Source: Podospora comata (taxonomy: Eukaryota; Ascomycota; Sordariomycetes; Sordariales; Podosporaceae). From it: 64,000 bases of DNA. Position numbers and translations under genes: made by a program. Shown one piece after another: positions 22,459 to 34,407 of this stretch. The stretch spans positions 3,100,001 through 3,164,000 of the forward strand of contig CP071494.1 of the NCBI GenBank assembly GCA_017354895.1, read 5' to 3'. Position 1 is the stretch's first letter, and every line of letters begins with the position of its first letter. The notes below the pieces were generated by a model that was not told where the DNA came from, ran no database searches, and saw nothing but the letters and a program-made list of their open reading frames with translations.

Positions 22459-24338
22459 ATGAACTTCACCACACCCGCGGACGATTTTGCCGGCGATGAG
22501 TTCTCAAACAACATCTTCAGTGATCTCGCACCCCTGCTCACCCTTTTTGGCGAGCAGGTCACAAAACAATTCCTCAGCCTGAGTCTGGGGTGGGCTGATA
22601 ATTTCCTTCTTGCCATGGGTTCTCTGGGAATCATGACTATCATCGTCAGTGCCATCCGCGTCGGTGGGGTTAAAAAGCTCGAGGCAGTTGTTGGCAGGTG
22701 TGTTCGCGTTGAATGTTCAGATTCACTTTTTATACTGACTTTTATAAGGGCCCGTGAGAGCCGGTCAACGGCCGAGCTGGAACTGCTCTCATCTACTTCG
22801 GCAGATGTTTGCGAGCTGTGGAGTGGCCAGGAGATTGTCCGCCTCATTGGGAACCCTCAGATGAAATGGCTCATTCTCGACAAATCCAATGGCAAACTTC
22901 AGGACTTACAGTCCGCCTCCGAGGAAAGATTAATTAGACACGATCAAATTCTCGGTTATTCCGATGGTTCTGAAGTAACGTCCATTCTGAAAGAGGCGGC
23001 ACCGAACTTGGCTCTCAACGTCCGTCACGCCACAGCTTCCAGCAAAGAGTCGTGGTTTTGGGCAATCGTCGGAATAGGTTTACAAGCGACAGCTATCGTC
23101 ATCCCCGGTCTTGCAACATATCGCTAGGCCTGGCTAAAGGCTGGGGTGCCTGTTGCGGGGTATGGCTATCCTTGCTTTCTTGTCGGCACACTGCTAGTGA
23201 TTGTAGGTATTTTGGGATGCGGGCATGTCATAGAAGGTATTACCACGGAATACAGCTTCGAGCCTGCCCACAACTCAGATCTTCAGCCATTGGTCCTGCA
23301 AAGATCTGTCACAGTGGCTGACCAACACTTTTCTTCATATGCTATTTTTTTTCCGTCTGGGATTCGGACATCTACTCTGGCAAGTGATCCGAAGGAGAGC
23401 TACTTCAGGTATATTGGAACTGGCACTTGTTGATTCCTTCTTCAAGGTAATAACTGACTATGACCCCGGCATAGTGTACTTGCAGCTGCCTCAACTTTAA
23501 CAGCACTAGCTGGGTTTGTCATTCAGTTTGTCGGCCTTCGCGCACTTCACTGGTCGGCCACTATCCTTCAGCTTGGAATAACTTTAGTCATGACAGGAGT
23601 GCGTGCTTGGGCTCGACGAGGCCTTGCTTTTGATTCAACCGCCACAACGATATTGGACGGCCACGAAAAGGCTTGGCTTGCTCTTCATCTTTGGGCAAAA
23701 AAGACCACGGGCGCTACCCAAAGCTCCACGGCAGCATCATATGTACGGACGTTCTTTGGAATTGAAGTCAGACTGACTGAAGTACAGAGGCGAAGAAGTG
23801 GATATCACTCCGGCGGTTCAAGAGCAAGGTCCAGTTAAAGATGGATGGGATGAGGTTAGTAAGGTGACCAAACTATTTCACAACGAGTACCGCTCTTTCA
23901 TATCACCCAGTGCCCGGCCAGACCTCCCAGAAGGCAAACAGACATTGCCTCAGTATGTTCCTCATTTGTTTTACCAAAATTGGAGCGTTTCAAAAGTAAT
24001 TCAAGATGAAGTCTTTTGGGAGCCTTACTGTTGGGCTGGTGACCTAGGCAAGTCACTGGCTGCGAAAGTGAGGCCAAAATGGCCAGAAATGGTAGACAAA
24101 TTGGTGATACAGTAATTAGTTCACCGCTATTGCCAATGAAATTGTCGATGCCGGAATTGCACGCGATCTCACGGAAGCGTTTGTTCTTGCCATTCCGGCT
24201 TTTGCTTACCATAACCTGCTACCGCGGGAGGAAGGGGTTGATGTCAGCTTTGACTCGGATACTGGCATTGATGGAGGTACTGGTTCCCCAGGACATCCCA
24301 ACGCGGGCATCTCGTCATCTGTGGTTGCGCCTGCTTGA
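22459..24338 (+). pseudogene. Decayed multipass membrane-protein gene
   Basis: The start (MNFTTPADDFAGDEFSNN) and the hydrophobic segments LSLGWADNFLLAMGSLGIMT and PCFLVGTLLVIVGILGCGHV match a large family of fungal membrane proteins of unknown function. In-frame introns at 22698-22748 (CTGAC branch) and 23409-23474 are intact. The gene is broken by an in-frame TAG (23125-23127) where the family has Trp, by a frameshift near 23,780 and by another near 24,110. Beyond these, recognisable sequence goes on in new frames (for example WDEVSKVTKLFHNEYRSF and DLTEAFVLAIPAFAYHN) to 24338. The members I recall are longer, so the 3' part is also missing. The TGG to TAG change is of the kind made by RIP. 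Confidence 0.8.
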
Positions 24339-24856
24339 GAACCGAGAAGCTAGAGGTGTTTTAGTTCCTGTTTGGTTCTACCGCGCGTCAATGATTGCAG
24401 ATTACGGTGTAAACTTTCTGACGACATCAATGTCGGTGTCTCTTCATAGGGACGAGACACAATTCTTTTAGATGGAGATCCCATGTCAGAAGTACCTTAC
24501 CCTTGACTTGTGACCGACGAACTCCGAGCCTTGATGTTGTGGTGTCACATATGCCTACTTCATGCAGCAGAAATGAGAAGACGGTGAGTCAATAACAAGA
24601 ATTATCTCCCGATGTGGCCAATCCAGTCCATTCTAATGCTGCACACGAAGCGGGCTTATGCAGGTTGGACGCCGCGATATTGGCCAACTGCGGCTCTGAG
24701 AGGGGCAAGACCAGGCAGAACGAGCTCAGGTTACTCCATTGCGTGAATTCTGACCACACATAAAGTTGGCAGCTACCCCTCACTTTTGACTTGTAAAAGC
24801 ACCTGATTCCACCTGGGTTCGGTCATCCAGAAACACAAACCCGGGAAACCATCACG
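24339..24856. other. Intergenic region upstream of the AAA gene
   Basis: 518 bp; the promoter of the AAA gene must lie here. I see no TATA box and no gene. Confidence 0.45.
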
Positions 24857-27353
24857 ATGGCCAGGTGTGCACCTTTTCGTGGCCAATCGAAGGCTGACGA
24901 CTCGAACAGAGTCCAAGTCTTTCATTACGAGCCCGACACTTCTGATTCCTATTCGGATTCCTCCGACTACGTTGAACAAAATGCTCGTTCCCCCTCCTTT
25001 CTGTCTCGCGTGTTCAAACCGAAGAAGAAGTGGCAAGATGCCGCAGTTCAGGTTTACAAGCGTCACCAGGGCGACAACCTCTACATCCACAAAGTCCGTC
25101 TGCAAAGCCCACAGCTTAAGAAAGCCTTGAAAGGACTTCTTGAGCGATATGGGTTGGTATACCGTGATGACAGTGTCATGGTTGAATCCCTCGCCCCCCA
25201 TCGCGCCCTCTTCTTTGTGCGCCATCACGTTGCCGAGCTTGCAAAGATGTCCAAAGACGACGAGACCGGCGCCCATTGCTCTTTGCTTAGCGGCATCATC
25301 CAGGAAATCTTCAAGGACAAGTTCGAAGAGATTGAGACTCTCAACAAGGAGGAGAAGATCACTTTCGAACTCTTGTGGACTCTCTACCCAGAAGGGAGCA
25401 TCTTCGGCACCCAGCTTGCCGATGAAGTCCCCCGTGCCTACAAGGTCAACAAGATCATTCTTACCAAGGAGAAGGTAGAGATCAAATGCGAGACAATCAT
25501 GTTCAGCGGTTACTCTTTCCGACGATACTTTTGGAACGTCGGTATCGAGAGGTTCGATGGCGAGATTGACCGACTTCAGATACCAATCATACCGTATATC
25601 GACCTGGAATGCAATAGGGGGTTGCGTGATAGGCTGATTCAGCGTGGAAGGAAGGCATTGGACTTCCAGGTCCCAAGGTACATGGAGTATGACCCGGAGG
25701 CTTGCCGTCACGATGCGGTGGCTAGCCCATGGGTTTGGAAAGGATCAGACCACAAACTGGTACGTCAATTGTTATGCTGGCACAACTCTTCTCTTTTACT
25801 AATTGTGCTTTTACAATGCAGGAGAAAGAAAAGGTTGTTGTTGACTTTTTCCTGGTGCGGAAGCGGGTCCCCTACCGCTTCGCCCATGAACTTCTTCCTG
25901 GGTACAATACCGGGACTCGCATGGGAGCCAAAAAGTTCCGCAGAGCAACACCTGAAGAGATGGACCACAGCAGACGCGTGGTGATGAAGTCTGCTGACAA
26001 CCTCCTGATTATGTCTCCTTATGTTTCAGGCTTTTCTCTTTCCAAGAGAACCTATGGTACGTTGAACCAGCTCCTAATCATTCACCGCCATGACGTTTCT
26101 AACATCCCTAGCCGACTTCGAGCTCGATGCGCTCAAGCCAATTAAACCCGACCGGAATGCGATGGAGAAGGTTATTTTCGACGGTACCAAGAAGGCCATT
26201 CTCAAAACTCTGGTTGAGAACCAGAAACTGACGGCCCAGAATCAGGATGGTCGTAAGCCACAATCACCTCATAAGTCCTTGATTTGCGGCTAACACGAGG
26301 GGCAAAATGAAGGAAACCGGGCCCTCGTAATCTCGATTTCCGGACCAAGCGGGACAGGCAAGACTCTGCTGGCTGAATCTGGTATGTACCCCCAGAACTG
26401 AGTTCTCCTCAATCGACCTAACCAGACCTCCGGGGCTAGTGGCGGCGTTTACTGGGCAGCCACTCTTGAAAAACTGGGACATTGTGAGAGATACATTTGA
26501 GGAGGCAAGAGATTGGGATGGCTGTATCTTATTTGAGAAGCCATCATTGGGCCCTTTGCCAGCTCAGCTTGATGCAAATGGTAAGCAGCCTTCATCTCTC
26601 ATCGCATTACCCAATGCGCTTCTCATGGACAATCGAAAAACTGATGGATTTGACCGGAACTTCAAGCCTTCGTCAAAGAGCTCGAAAATTTTAATGGTAA
26701 GTTTACCCAGCACCCCAGGCTTGGAAGCTCGTCAGATCTAACATGACGATTTCAATTTTGTAGGTATTGTCATTGTAACATCGCCAGACAGGGCATTTGT
26801 GTCCCCCGACATAGCCTCCCGTGCGCTGCTTCATATCAACCTTTGCTATCCCAGTGTCTTCGAGCGAAAGCGTCTCTGGGAACTATTCAATGACCAGCTC
26901 CCTAACGACGTTGGGAAATTGACCTCAAGTGAACTTGAGCTGTTGGCAGCTCATCCAACGAACGGTTGTGCCATCAAGAACCTCCTTGATGTCTCCGCGG
27001 CATGGTGCAGGTCGCTACATCGACCCATCAGCCTTGATATGATTGTCAAGCTCAGGGAAGATACTGCTGCTCCTGGTGGCGGTGGGCCGCCACTTCCCCC
27101 CGGCATAGCCCGGCCATTTAGAGGCCCGACTGTGCCTTCAGGAATGTGGGGAAGCTTTCGTGGTCCCCCGCTTGGACCAATCGAGACTGTCGTTTGCACA
27201 TCCCCGTCCAGAAAGTCAAAGAAGAAGGTTCGCAGAGACATACTTGTCTCTGATGATGACAATGATAGCAAGTCGGAACAGAGCATCGGCACTCCCAGCT
27301 CCGATGATGACGACAAGGGTCTAGAATCTGACTCGAATACTTCGCGCGATTGA
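24857..27353 (+). CDS. AAA-type ATPase-like protein with degenerate catalytic motifs, 702 residues
   Basis: Seven exons in consistent phase: 24857-25759, 25822-26056, 26112-26252, 26313-26381, 26440-26580, 26667-26696 and 26764-27353. The first 400 residues match the N-terminal region of the fungal AAA family (PEGSIFGTQLADEVPRAYKV, IPIIPYIDLECNRGLRDRLI, VPYRFAHELLPGYNTGTR). Walker A is intact (SGPSGTGKT, near residue 440). Walker B, normally LLLDEADVFL in this family, reads ILFEKPSLGP, so the Asp and the catalytic Glu are gone. Sensor 1 (TTNR in relatives) reads TSPDR. An IASRALLHINL segment keeps the arginine-finger region. The tail is Gly/Pro-rich, then acidic. It may bind ATP without hydrolysis; biological role unknown. 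Confidence 0.9.
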
Positions 27354-28116
27354 GCTGGGAAATACCAGCGCAGGTCTTGGGATTTTCTTGTCACGAATGA
27401 ATGAACGGTCGGCTTGGTTTCTGCTGCGCTACACGAGGGTAGGTAACTTTACTCGAACCATCTTCGCAGCTTTCATATTCATATTTCTATTTATGATGTA
27501 ACGAAACACTCTCAGTAAGCTAGGTCAATTCAAGGAGTATGTGAAGTTGGCTGTTCTATCGCAGTGAAGTAAATCATCTTGATGGATTAAGAAGTGGCAT
27601 GGCGATGTTCTGAAACCTGTGTCAAGATAGAGTACCTTAGTTTCAAAGCTCAGATTGAAGGTCAGAAGGGTTTGGATTAAGTTGATGAAAAGCTTAGGGT
27701 AAAATACTAGGAAGCTTGGATAAGGGACACAAAAAGCTTAGAGTAATAAAAGAACAAGGTTAAATGATTGAAAGAGGAATAATTTTCATATAATATAAGT
27801 AAATATTAAGGGGTTGTGATAGGTGCGGTCACTGTGGCAGTCCAGAAAAATGGGTGCAATGATGATAAATTCTGGTGGAAGATCTAGTGCGAAAGGAGAG
27901 CTATATGTATGCCTGCTTGCCAGTGCCGTGCCAGGACCCTGCCTCCAAGTGTCCTAAAGGTTGCTTTATACATTATGATAATGAATCCGACTCCCGCCTT
28001 CATCCAAGTATATCACTTACTTTCGCCCCTTTTGCCCCTGAATTGCATTTGGGAACCGTGCTCAATTTATTAAAATAAGTGTTATTTTTGCCCGCGTCAA
28101 CGTCAATCACATGACA
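27354..28116. other. AT-rich intergenic region before tRNA-Met
   Basis: 27,560-27,840 is AT-rich and contains AAGCTTAGG-like words three times (near 27,690, 27,712 and 27,737), in the style of a decayed repeat. No gene is visible. Confidence 0.45.
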
Positions 28117-28223
28117 GGGAGCTTGGCTCAGTTGGAAGAGCGCAGGTCTCATACAAATGTATGATCTGGATGTCTAACACCGGAGTTATCCTGAGGTCGT
28201 GAGTTCGAGCCTCACAGTTCCCA
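28117..28223 (+). tRNA. Elongator tRNA-Met (CAT) with a 34-nt intron
   Basis: Acceptor GGGAGCT pairs with AGTTCCC, discriminator A. Anticodon stem CAGGT/TCCTG has the T-T mismatch also present in yeast elongator tRNA-Met. The loop CTCATA...A gives anticodon CAT. The intron, 28154-28187, lies in the canonical position and is 34 nt long. Mature length is 73 nt. An 11-base T-run (28258-28268) is the terminator. Confidence 0.95.
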
Positions 28224-28612
28224 TTTACTTTTGCTGCCACTTACCACAGCAAAGGTGTTTTTTTTTTTGCCTGCTACACCCCAAAAGGTTAAGAGTAATT
28301 TTTATTTCTTTGCTGTGCATGGTCTACACTTTGGAAACTCTCTATGTGACCCAACATAGTCCGCAAGCAAGCAAAGAGTCACTGAACACCTAAGGAGCAA
28401 AGGCAACTGGAAAAATACACTTCATTTGCATAACGAAATTCAGAATCTGAAACAGTGCAACATCACCTCCTAAAAGAGCGACAATGAAGAAAGAAACAAG
28501 CTCAATCCTCCACCCCATCCCGGAAACCTTCCCTTATCCAACCCTAACCTTCCATACCCCTATTTCCTTCACCCTTTCCCTTTTCTCCATTTCCAAATCT
28601 ACTCCACCCCAT
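28224..28612. other. Intergenic region
   Basis: Holds the tRNA-Met terminator and the 3' flank of the minus-strand small secreted protein gene. 28,520-28,620 is pyrimidine-rich. No gene seen. Confidence 0.45.
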
Positions 28613-28927
28613 CTACCTCTTAACACGATAGCTCCTAATCTTCCTCGCCGGAGTCAACCGGTGGTCTCCATTCCCATTGCGATAGCTCAACCCATCGCAG
28701 TTCTTGTTGACAAACAGCTCAAAGGTGTTGGGATCAGGGAGCAACGAAGTATCCTTGTTGAACCTTGCCCTGTTGACGTTCAGGACAGGGGTAAAAGCAA
28801 TATTCTTGCAGCCCGAGTTGGGATCACGGCCAGAGGCGGTCATCTTGCGGCCGTCGGAAGCAAAGAGCTCGAGTTTCCAGGCAGAAGCCAGGGAAAGGGG
28901 GGCGAGGATGAGGGTGGAGAGCTTCAT
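28613..28927 (-). CDS. Small secreted protein, 104 residues
   Basis: Single exon. The N-terminus MKLSTLILAPLSLASA is a clear signal peptide. The mature chain is about 88 residues, basic, with two cysteines (SGCKN and KNCDG) that could form one disulphide. It resembles small secreted proteins of unknown function in Sordariomycetes. A TATA box lies 138 bp upstream, which supports the start. Secretion is likely, but no activity can be assigned. Confidence 0.8.
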   Translation of the reverse strand: MKLSTLILAPLSLASAWKLELFASDGRKMTASGRDPNSGCKNIAFTPVLNVNRARFNKDTSLLPDPNTFELFVNKNCDGLSYRNGNGDHRLTPARKIRSYRVKR

Positions 28928-30358
28928 TGTGGTGGATGTTTGGTATGGAAAGTGATTGTTCTTGTCTTTGGTGATAGAGAAGTGTAGTAGTGTGATTATG
29001 ATGTGGCTGCTGAGGGTGAGGATGAGGAAAGAAAAGACTCAGGTACTCGAGGCCAACCTGATCCTTTATAGAACCTCATTCCTCCTCACTTTCAACCTGC
29101 TCTCAACTTCATCACTCCCCTCCCCTCGGCTTCTTCTCCCCGTTCTTACTCCCCTTCCTGTAATCGCCTCCCATACTAAATCACCCTAGCGGGCCAATCC
29201 ACCATCTCCTCGGTCAACGGTGGAATTCCGATGCCGTAATTCCTCTTCCAAAAACACACCACCAAGCTGAACCCGACATTCCAGTCCCCTCTCCCATCAC
29301 CCAAAGCCTTGTATCTAGCTCACCCCTTGCATAAGGCTGCGCCAGCCGACCCCATTAATAGAAGTAAGATCTGGGGTCCTCGCCCCATTTCCCCGGACCA
29401 ACGCCTGCCGATCCAAGATCTTGTCTTACCAGAACCTTTGACATCGTGGCTCAGCAACCCATACCCCAATAATGCACAAGCAAACATGTCATCGCGGCTA
29501 GATTAAACCACCATATTCCCCAGCCCTTACACCCTCGGCGTTTCAAACAAAACAAACTCCAACCAAAGCAAGGACCATCCTCCAATGCAACACCCCCAAC
29601 ACCAGCTTGGTACCGACGAGACAATAATAAAAGGCCAGAGAAGGCCTAACTTTACGAGTAATCGTAAACTCATTGGCCCCCAAGCCCCAGCATCCCAACC
29701 CTGCGCTAAAATGCGAACCGACACACCACCATAATCATCGGCCTGGTATTTATCCGCCGAGCCTTCTCTCTCAAAACAACCAAACGCTTCCCGTAGATCC
29801 TATGCACATGAAAAGATTGCAACGGAGGAAAAAACCAACTTCATAAGCAAATCATCTCTGACCATACTCAAAAAGACACAGCCATTCTTTCATCAACCAT
29901 GGCACCATCACGTCTCTAGAACTGCATTGACACCTAGCTGAAGAAAACCAATCCACCCTTTCGCCTTTCAAACAACAAAGTTACACAAAACATCAAAATC
30001 ATGGTCGAGAAACCCTGGCGATACACTGACCCGAAAATAAAATCAGATTCAAGGAAACCATAACCTACTAGCTTTGGCACCACCCTGACCCCAAAGCAGA
30101 TAGCACATTGACCCACCATTCCCATTCCAATCATCCCTCTTTAAAGGCAAGACCAAGTAATCCAACCCCCCAAAGACCCAACCCTCACCCTCCGGCATGT
30201 CTCGAAAAAAAGAAAAGGGAAAGCCGCAGGTAGCTAGGAAACGAAAATAGTCGGGTAATGGCTTCCGCCTGTCCAGGCGACACCGCCAGCAAAGCTCACC
30301 AAATCTCCGGCTTCCCAACACCCTGTTCGCTGCAGAGGGCCTTCTTGGTGATTCGTCC
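28928..30358. other. Intergenic region, 1.4 kb
   Basis: Left end is the promoter of the small secreted protein gene. The right end is probably the 3' UTR of the ubiquitin-conjugating gene. No open frame here has a recognisable feature. Confidence 0.5.
29065..29070 (-). promoter_or_regulatory. TATA box of the small secreted protein gene
   Basis: TATAAA on the minus strand (CTATAAAGGA), 138 bp upstream of the start codon at 28927. Confidence 0.55.
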
Positions 30359-33286
30359 TTACTTGGCCAGTTGATTCGGTGCCGTACCAGTTTGTCCAGT
30401 CTTAGCTGGAGTACCAGCATGCGTAACGACAGCTGGAACTTCGGGGACAGCCAGGGAACCACTGAGGGCTTTCTCAAGCATGCTCACCATGGAACCCGAC
30501 ACTCTTGAGCTGCTCTTCCTACTCCACTCCCTCACCTTTGCCAGTATTGCTGGTTTCTGGAGCTGCAAGTGCTTCAGGGCAATGTCACCCCAGATTTGGC
30601 AATCGGCCGGGCTGGCAGTATTAGAGTATTGGGATGTAGAAGGGGAATTGCCCAGAGCCTGGAGCCAAGGCATGATGGCATGGTAGACCGTATCGCATTC
30701 TATGTTGCGATCGTACGCTTCGCTGCCGGCGTGGTTGGGTACGATTTCGTAACCAGGTTCGTTATAGTATGGCCGCTCGACAAAGATCATGGCTGGTAGA
30801 ATGAGCGGTTAGTTGGAGTTTGGTCGTCTAGATTGAGCGGAATTACATACACTGTATAGAAACCAAAACCTGTAGGATTGTCGAAACGTTTGGCACCCAT
30901 CCCTGTCCATTCCATGTCCCGATCAGTGACAGGCAAACTAACCGATCATAGAAAACGTTAGCAGCTTGCTGGCTGTAAAGCGCGTGGCTAAAACATACCT
31001 TTTCCGTTTGCATACAAGTTTGGGTTGAATCTGACCTTGCCACCGCCTGTCGTCAGAAACTGCACCTTTGGTGGCGCCGTGGGAAAGTCCGAGCCACAAA
31101 GAATGTCAAAGAGGAAGATGCCATGCTCATAAGGCGTGTTCTTAGGCCCGATGATCAACACTTTGAGCATGTCTGGTCGTGACTCGCCGTAGCGGACATA
31201 GATGCCGTCGGGAAGGTCCGCGTGTAGCGATGAGATCTGCGCAAACAGCTTTCTCATCCGCTGGCCATTGGAGTTCACGACTTGGTTTTGATAACCCGTG
31301 TAAAAGTTGGCCAACAAAAGATCATCCTTGATTTCCATCACACCATGTAACTTGTGGTAGTCGGTCATCTTAGCCGCTGCTGCCATCGATTCGAGTTCCT
31401 TGTTTTTGGACCGTGTGACGACAGTGCTCGTTGTAGAAGCTGACGCACGGGGACCCGAGCGAGCCTTGTCGTCTTCCGGTGCGGGTTTCAGATGATGAAG
31501 AACTTCTTGCAGGTCGCAGACTTGTCGCGCAATGCAGATTGCTTCGTCACCGTCATCCGCAGACCCAAAGCTCTTGGAGCCATCCATGAAGACTCGGCAA
31601 ACTACAGATAGTTTCTCCACTACCGTATAAACAGATTGTGCAGTTTCGGGCTTAGTTTGGTTGCTTGATATAGCCTGCCTGGAAGGAGGCATTGAAGCCA
31701 TTGAAGCCATTAGTAACTGTTGCGAGGGTGGGAAGTGGATCTGCTCGTGGAATATGCACGAGGCGGCGTCCCAGTTTCGCGCCAAGCTGTGAACAAAGAG
31801 AAGGGCTGCCTTGATAATGCCAGCCCTCGCATCCATCTCGCCAATAGCAGCTGATCGCAAAATCTCGCAAGCGAGTCGCATCATGGGAGATGCATGGATC
31901 ATGACCCGTAGGCCAGGTGTGGACTCAAACTCTTTCTTATCCACGGATGGAAGCACTTCTGCAAGTGTCAAGAAATATGAAACTGCATCTGCGGACTCGG
32001 GCGTTGGCTTGGAATTGTGGAACTGCTGAGGCTGCCCTTTGAAAGGATTGAAACTGTATGAGTCGTGCGCATAGCCAGTGCCCCTTGCAAAAGCTGTCTG
32101 GTGTTGAGGGGGCTGGAGCTTTTGCTGTTGCTTTGGCTGTTCTTTCGATGCAGGCGTAGAAATCTTCGTGGCTGTAGGTCTCTCGTAACCGCATAGTAAA
32201 GAGAAAATCACAAAGGCGCGCCCCTCGGGGCAACACAAGGACGCTCTTATGGCATCAGTTACTCGGACGGCGTTGGCCCTCTGTCGGGCCAACGATGTAC
32301 CTCGAGTACCACAGGCCGAACAACCTTCACAACCACAGTATCTGCATTTTGTAAAAGGGTGGATCATCCCTACTAGAGTCGTCAGTGTACCGCATTTGAA
32401 GCGTCAAAGTCTTGAGTGACGAAACGACTTGCCTGCTTTGAGCATGGACTTTGTCTTCTGAACAAGGACGTCTGCCGTCATGTCATTGCTCTTGCCACAT
32501 TGGCAGCATTTCCACCTGTGGTATTTCTCCCTGAACTCGGCCAGATGGCTCTTCGTCTCTTCCTCTGTCACAGGCGAGAAGATCTGGGGGCTCGACTCTG
32601 GCTGGTTTTTGTATTCGTGTTCCGCCTCTTGAAGAATGCGGGCTATGGCCTCGTCGTTCAAGACTTGACGCTGGTCGTCATCGTCGTATATCAGGCTGCT
32701 AGAGCTGCTGTCTGACTGGCTCGAGGAATTTCTGCGTGAAAACTGCGATGGAGGTGCGTCCAGGTCGATCGGATTGCCCCTCCTTGATCCTGGTGGGTCG
32801 GCCGACATGATGAAAGCTGTTAACCCGGTCAGTAACCAGAATGGTCGAAGATACCTTGAATCCCGGATCCTTTCCAAACGCCCCCTTAGCACAAACCACA
32901 ATGTTTGCGATAACGTAACAATCAAGACATTCATGATAATCCCACTGATATTGCAGGGGGTGCATTACAAAGTGGTTCTGATGGGATATTCATGGCGGAG
33001 AGAGCAGGTTTGACTTACGCATGGTTGGGTAGGCGAGAGTATTGCTGACCCCGCTGGGAGACGTGCTAGGAAGCTCGTTTGCTTTCGAAGAGCCCGCTGG
33101 TGACGTCGACGGCGCTGACAGAGAGGGGGGATACTGTACGGCTTTCTTGGTGGGTCCTAGCATTGTCCGGAGCTGCTTCGGGGGTTGGCTTGATGCATCA
33201 TCTTCTGCGATGCGTCTTTTTGATGGCCGGAAGATGCTCTGAACCTTCTGCATCCTCATGCCCAGTCTCTCCTTAAAAGGCGGCAT
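30359..33286 (-). CDS. BIRC6/UBE2O-like ubiquitin-conjugating protein with Cys-rich N-terminal part, 847 residues
   Basis: Five exons: 33286-33019, 32816-32433, 32369-30999, 30937-30851 and 30792-30359, all in phase 1. The UBC domain is near residues 590-740, with IGPKNTPYEHGIFLFDI, then NLYANGKVCLSLIGTW, where Cys is the thioester residue, and LVSIQSMIFVERPYYNEPGYE-like sequence. This matches BIRC6- and UBE2O-type E2s rather than small E2s. N-terminal to it are a disordered region, a cysteine cluster (WKCCQCG, then KCRYCGCEGCSACG) that may bind zinc, and a helical region. Two introns need comment: 32817-33018 is long (202 bp), and 32370-32432 has a GC-AG boundary (G|GCAAGT). The first exon is less certain; translation could begin at 32808. 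Likely E2 or E2/E3 hybrid; substrate unknown. Confidence 0.92.
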
Positions 33287-34407
33287 GGCAGGCGGTTGAG
33301 AGCTGCCCGCGTGTGGAAACGCAGTGTCGAGAGTGTGGGATCTGGGCTACCTAGGTATCCAGTACCCAACATAGGGTGAAGTCAAATGTCAGGCGTTGAA
33401 GTGGGATCCGGCGGTGCTTTGGGGAGAACGCAAGCGAAGTCTAAAAAAGAAGTTCGACGGCGCTCTAGACTGATGATTTCGTTTCTGCCAGTGTGACCTT
33501 GTTCTCTTTTGTTGCCTGCTTAAGTGACTGTGACGATATCCAGTAAGCAGCAAGCTCAAATCCACCCAGACAGGCAGATGGTGAATTTGATGGCTTGCGA
33601 GTTGCTCCGTAAGAAGCTAATCCAAGGGAATGTGAAACCCGTATTGACGGATTGTGGGGCATCCAAATCTTGAGGGCTTGGGGTGAGTATATTGAGGCGT
33701 TTCGGGCGTTTGTCGGGTGTCAATGAATGAAGGTGAGATAGCTGCTATCACAATAGCTTGTTTTTATTGACTCTGGAGAGCAGATTTTTATCACTTGTTG
33801 CGACGCTGCCGCCGGGGAAGTCGACAATAGCCCCCAAATCCAGAGGAAGCAAACACCAAAGTTGCAAATAGTGAGCTCAGATGACGGCGACGTCGAGGTC
33901 CTGGGTGCAGCATCTGACCTGCCCGCTTTGCACTGCCCGCAGTTTGCCCGAAGAGCCGTTGGCTTCCTATGGGTAGGCAACCTGTGTGACTGCACCTATC
34001 AAAGCTCCCAACTGTGGCTGTCGGAGCCCGGGCCAACCGACAGGCAGCACCTGCCCGTGACTTGACTTCCGTTCCACCTCATTGACCAACCGATTAATGA
34101 AGGTGCCTTGTTGGCCTGAGCGGGTCAGGACAGCAAGCCAACGGCAGCATTGTATGAAAGAGCAGCCATCCAACATCGAAGGAACAATGCCAACACTCGT
34201 ACGGCACGATGGCCTCATGCACTCGGCTCTTAGCTCCTTCCACAAAATGCAGCGGTGGCATTCTTCTCCCGTCTTTGCCGAGAGGATGAGTACATCCCCC
34301 CAAAGAACCTGGAACACACCATCACCAGTATCATGCTTTTGTTTGTACAAAGCAGAACTACCTCAACAGACCCGTACACAGCGCACACATTTTCTTTCGG
34401 CCCGGCC
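33287..34407. other. Divergent intergenic region, 1.1 kb
   Basis: Lies between the ubiquitin-conjugating gene (minus) and the amino-acid-oxidase-like gene (plus) and holds both promoters. No convincing gene or repeat. Confidence 0.5.
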
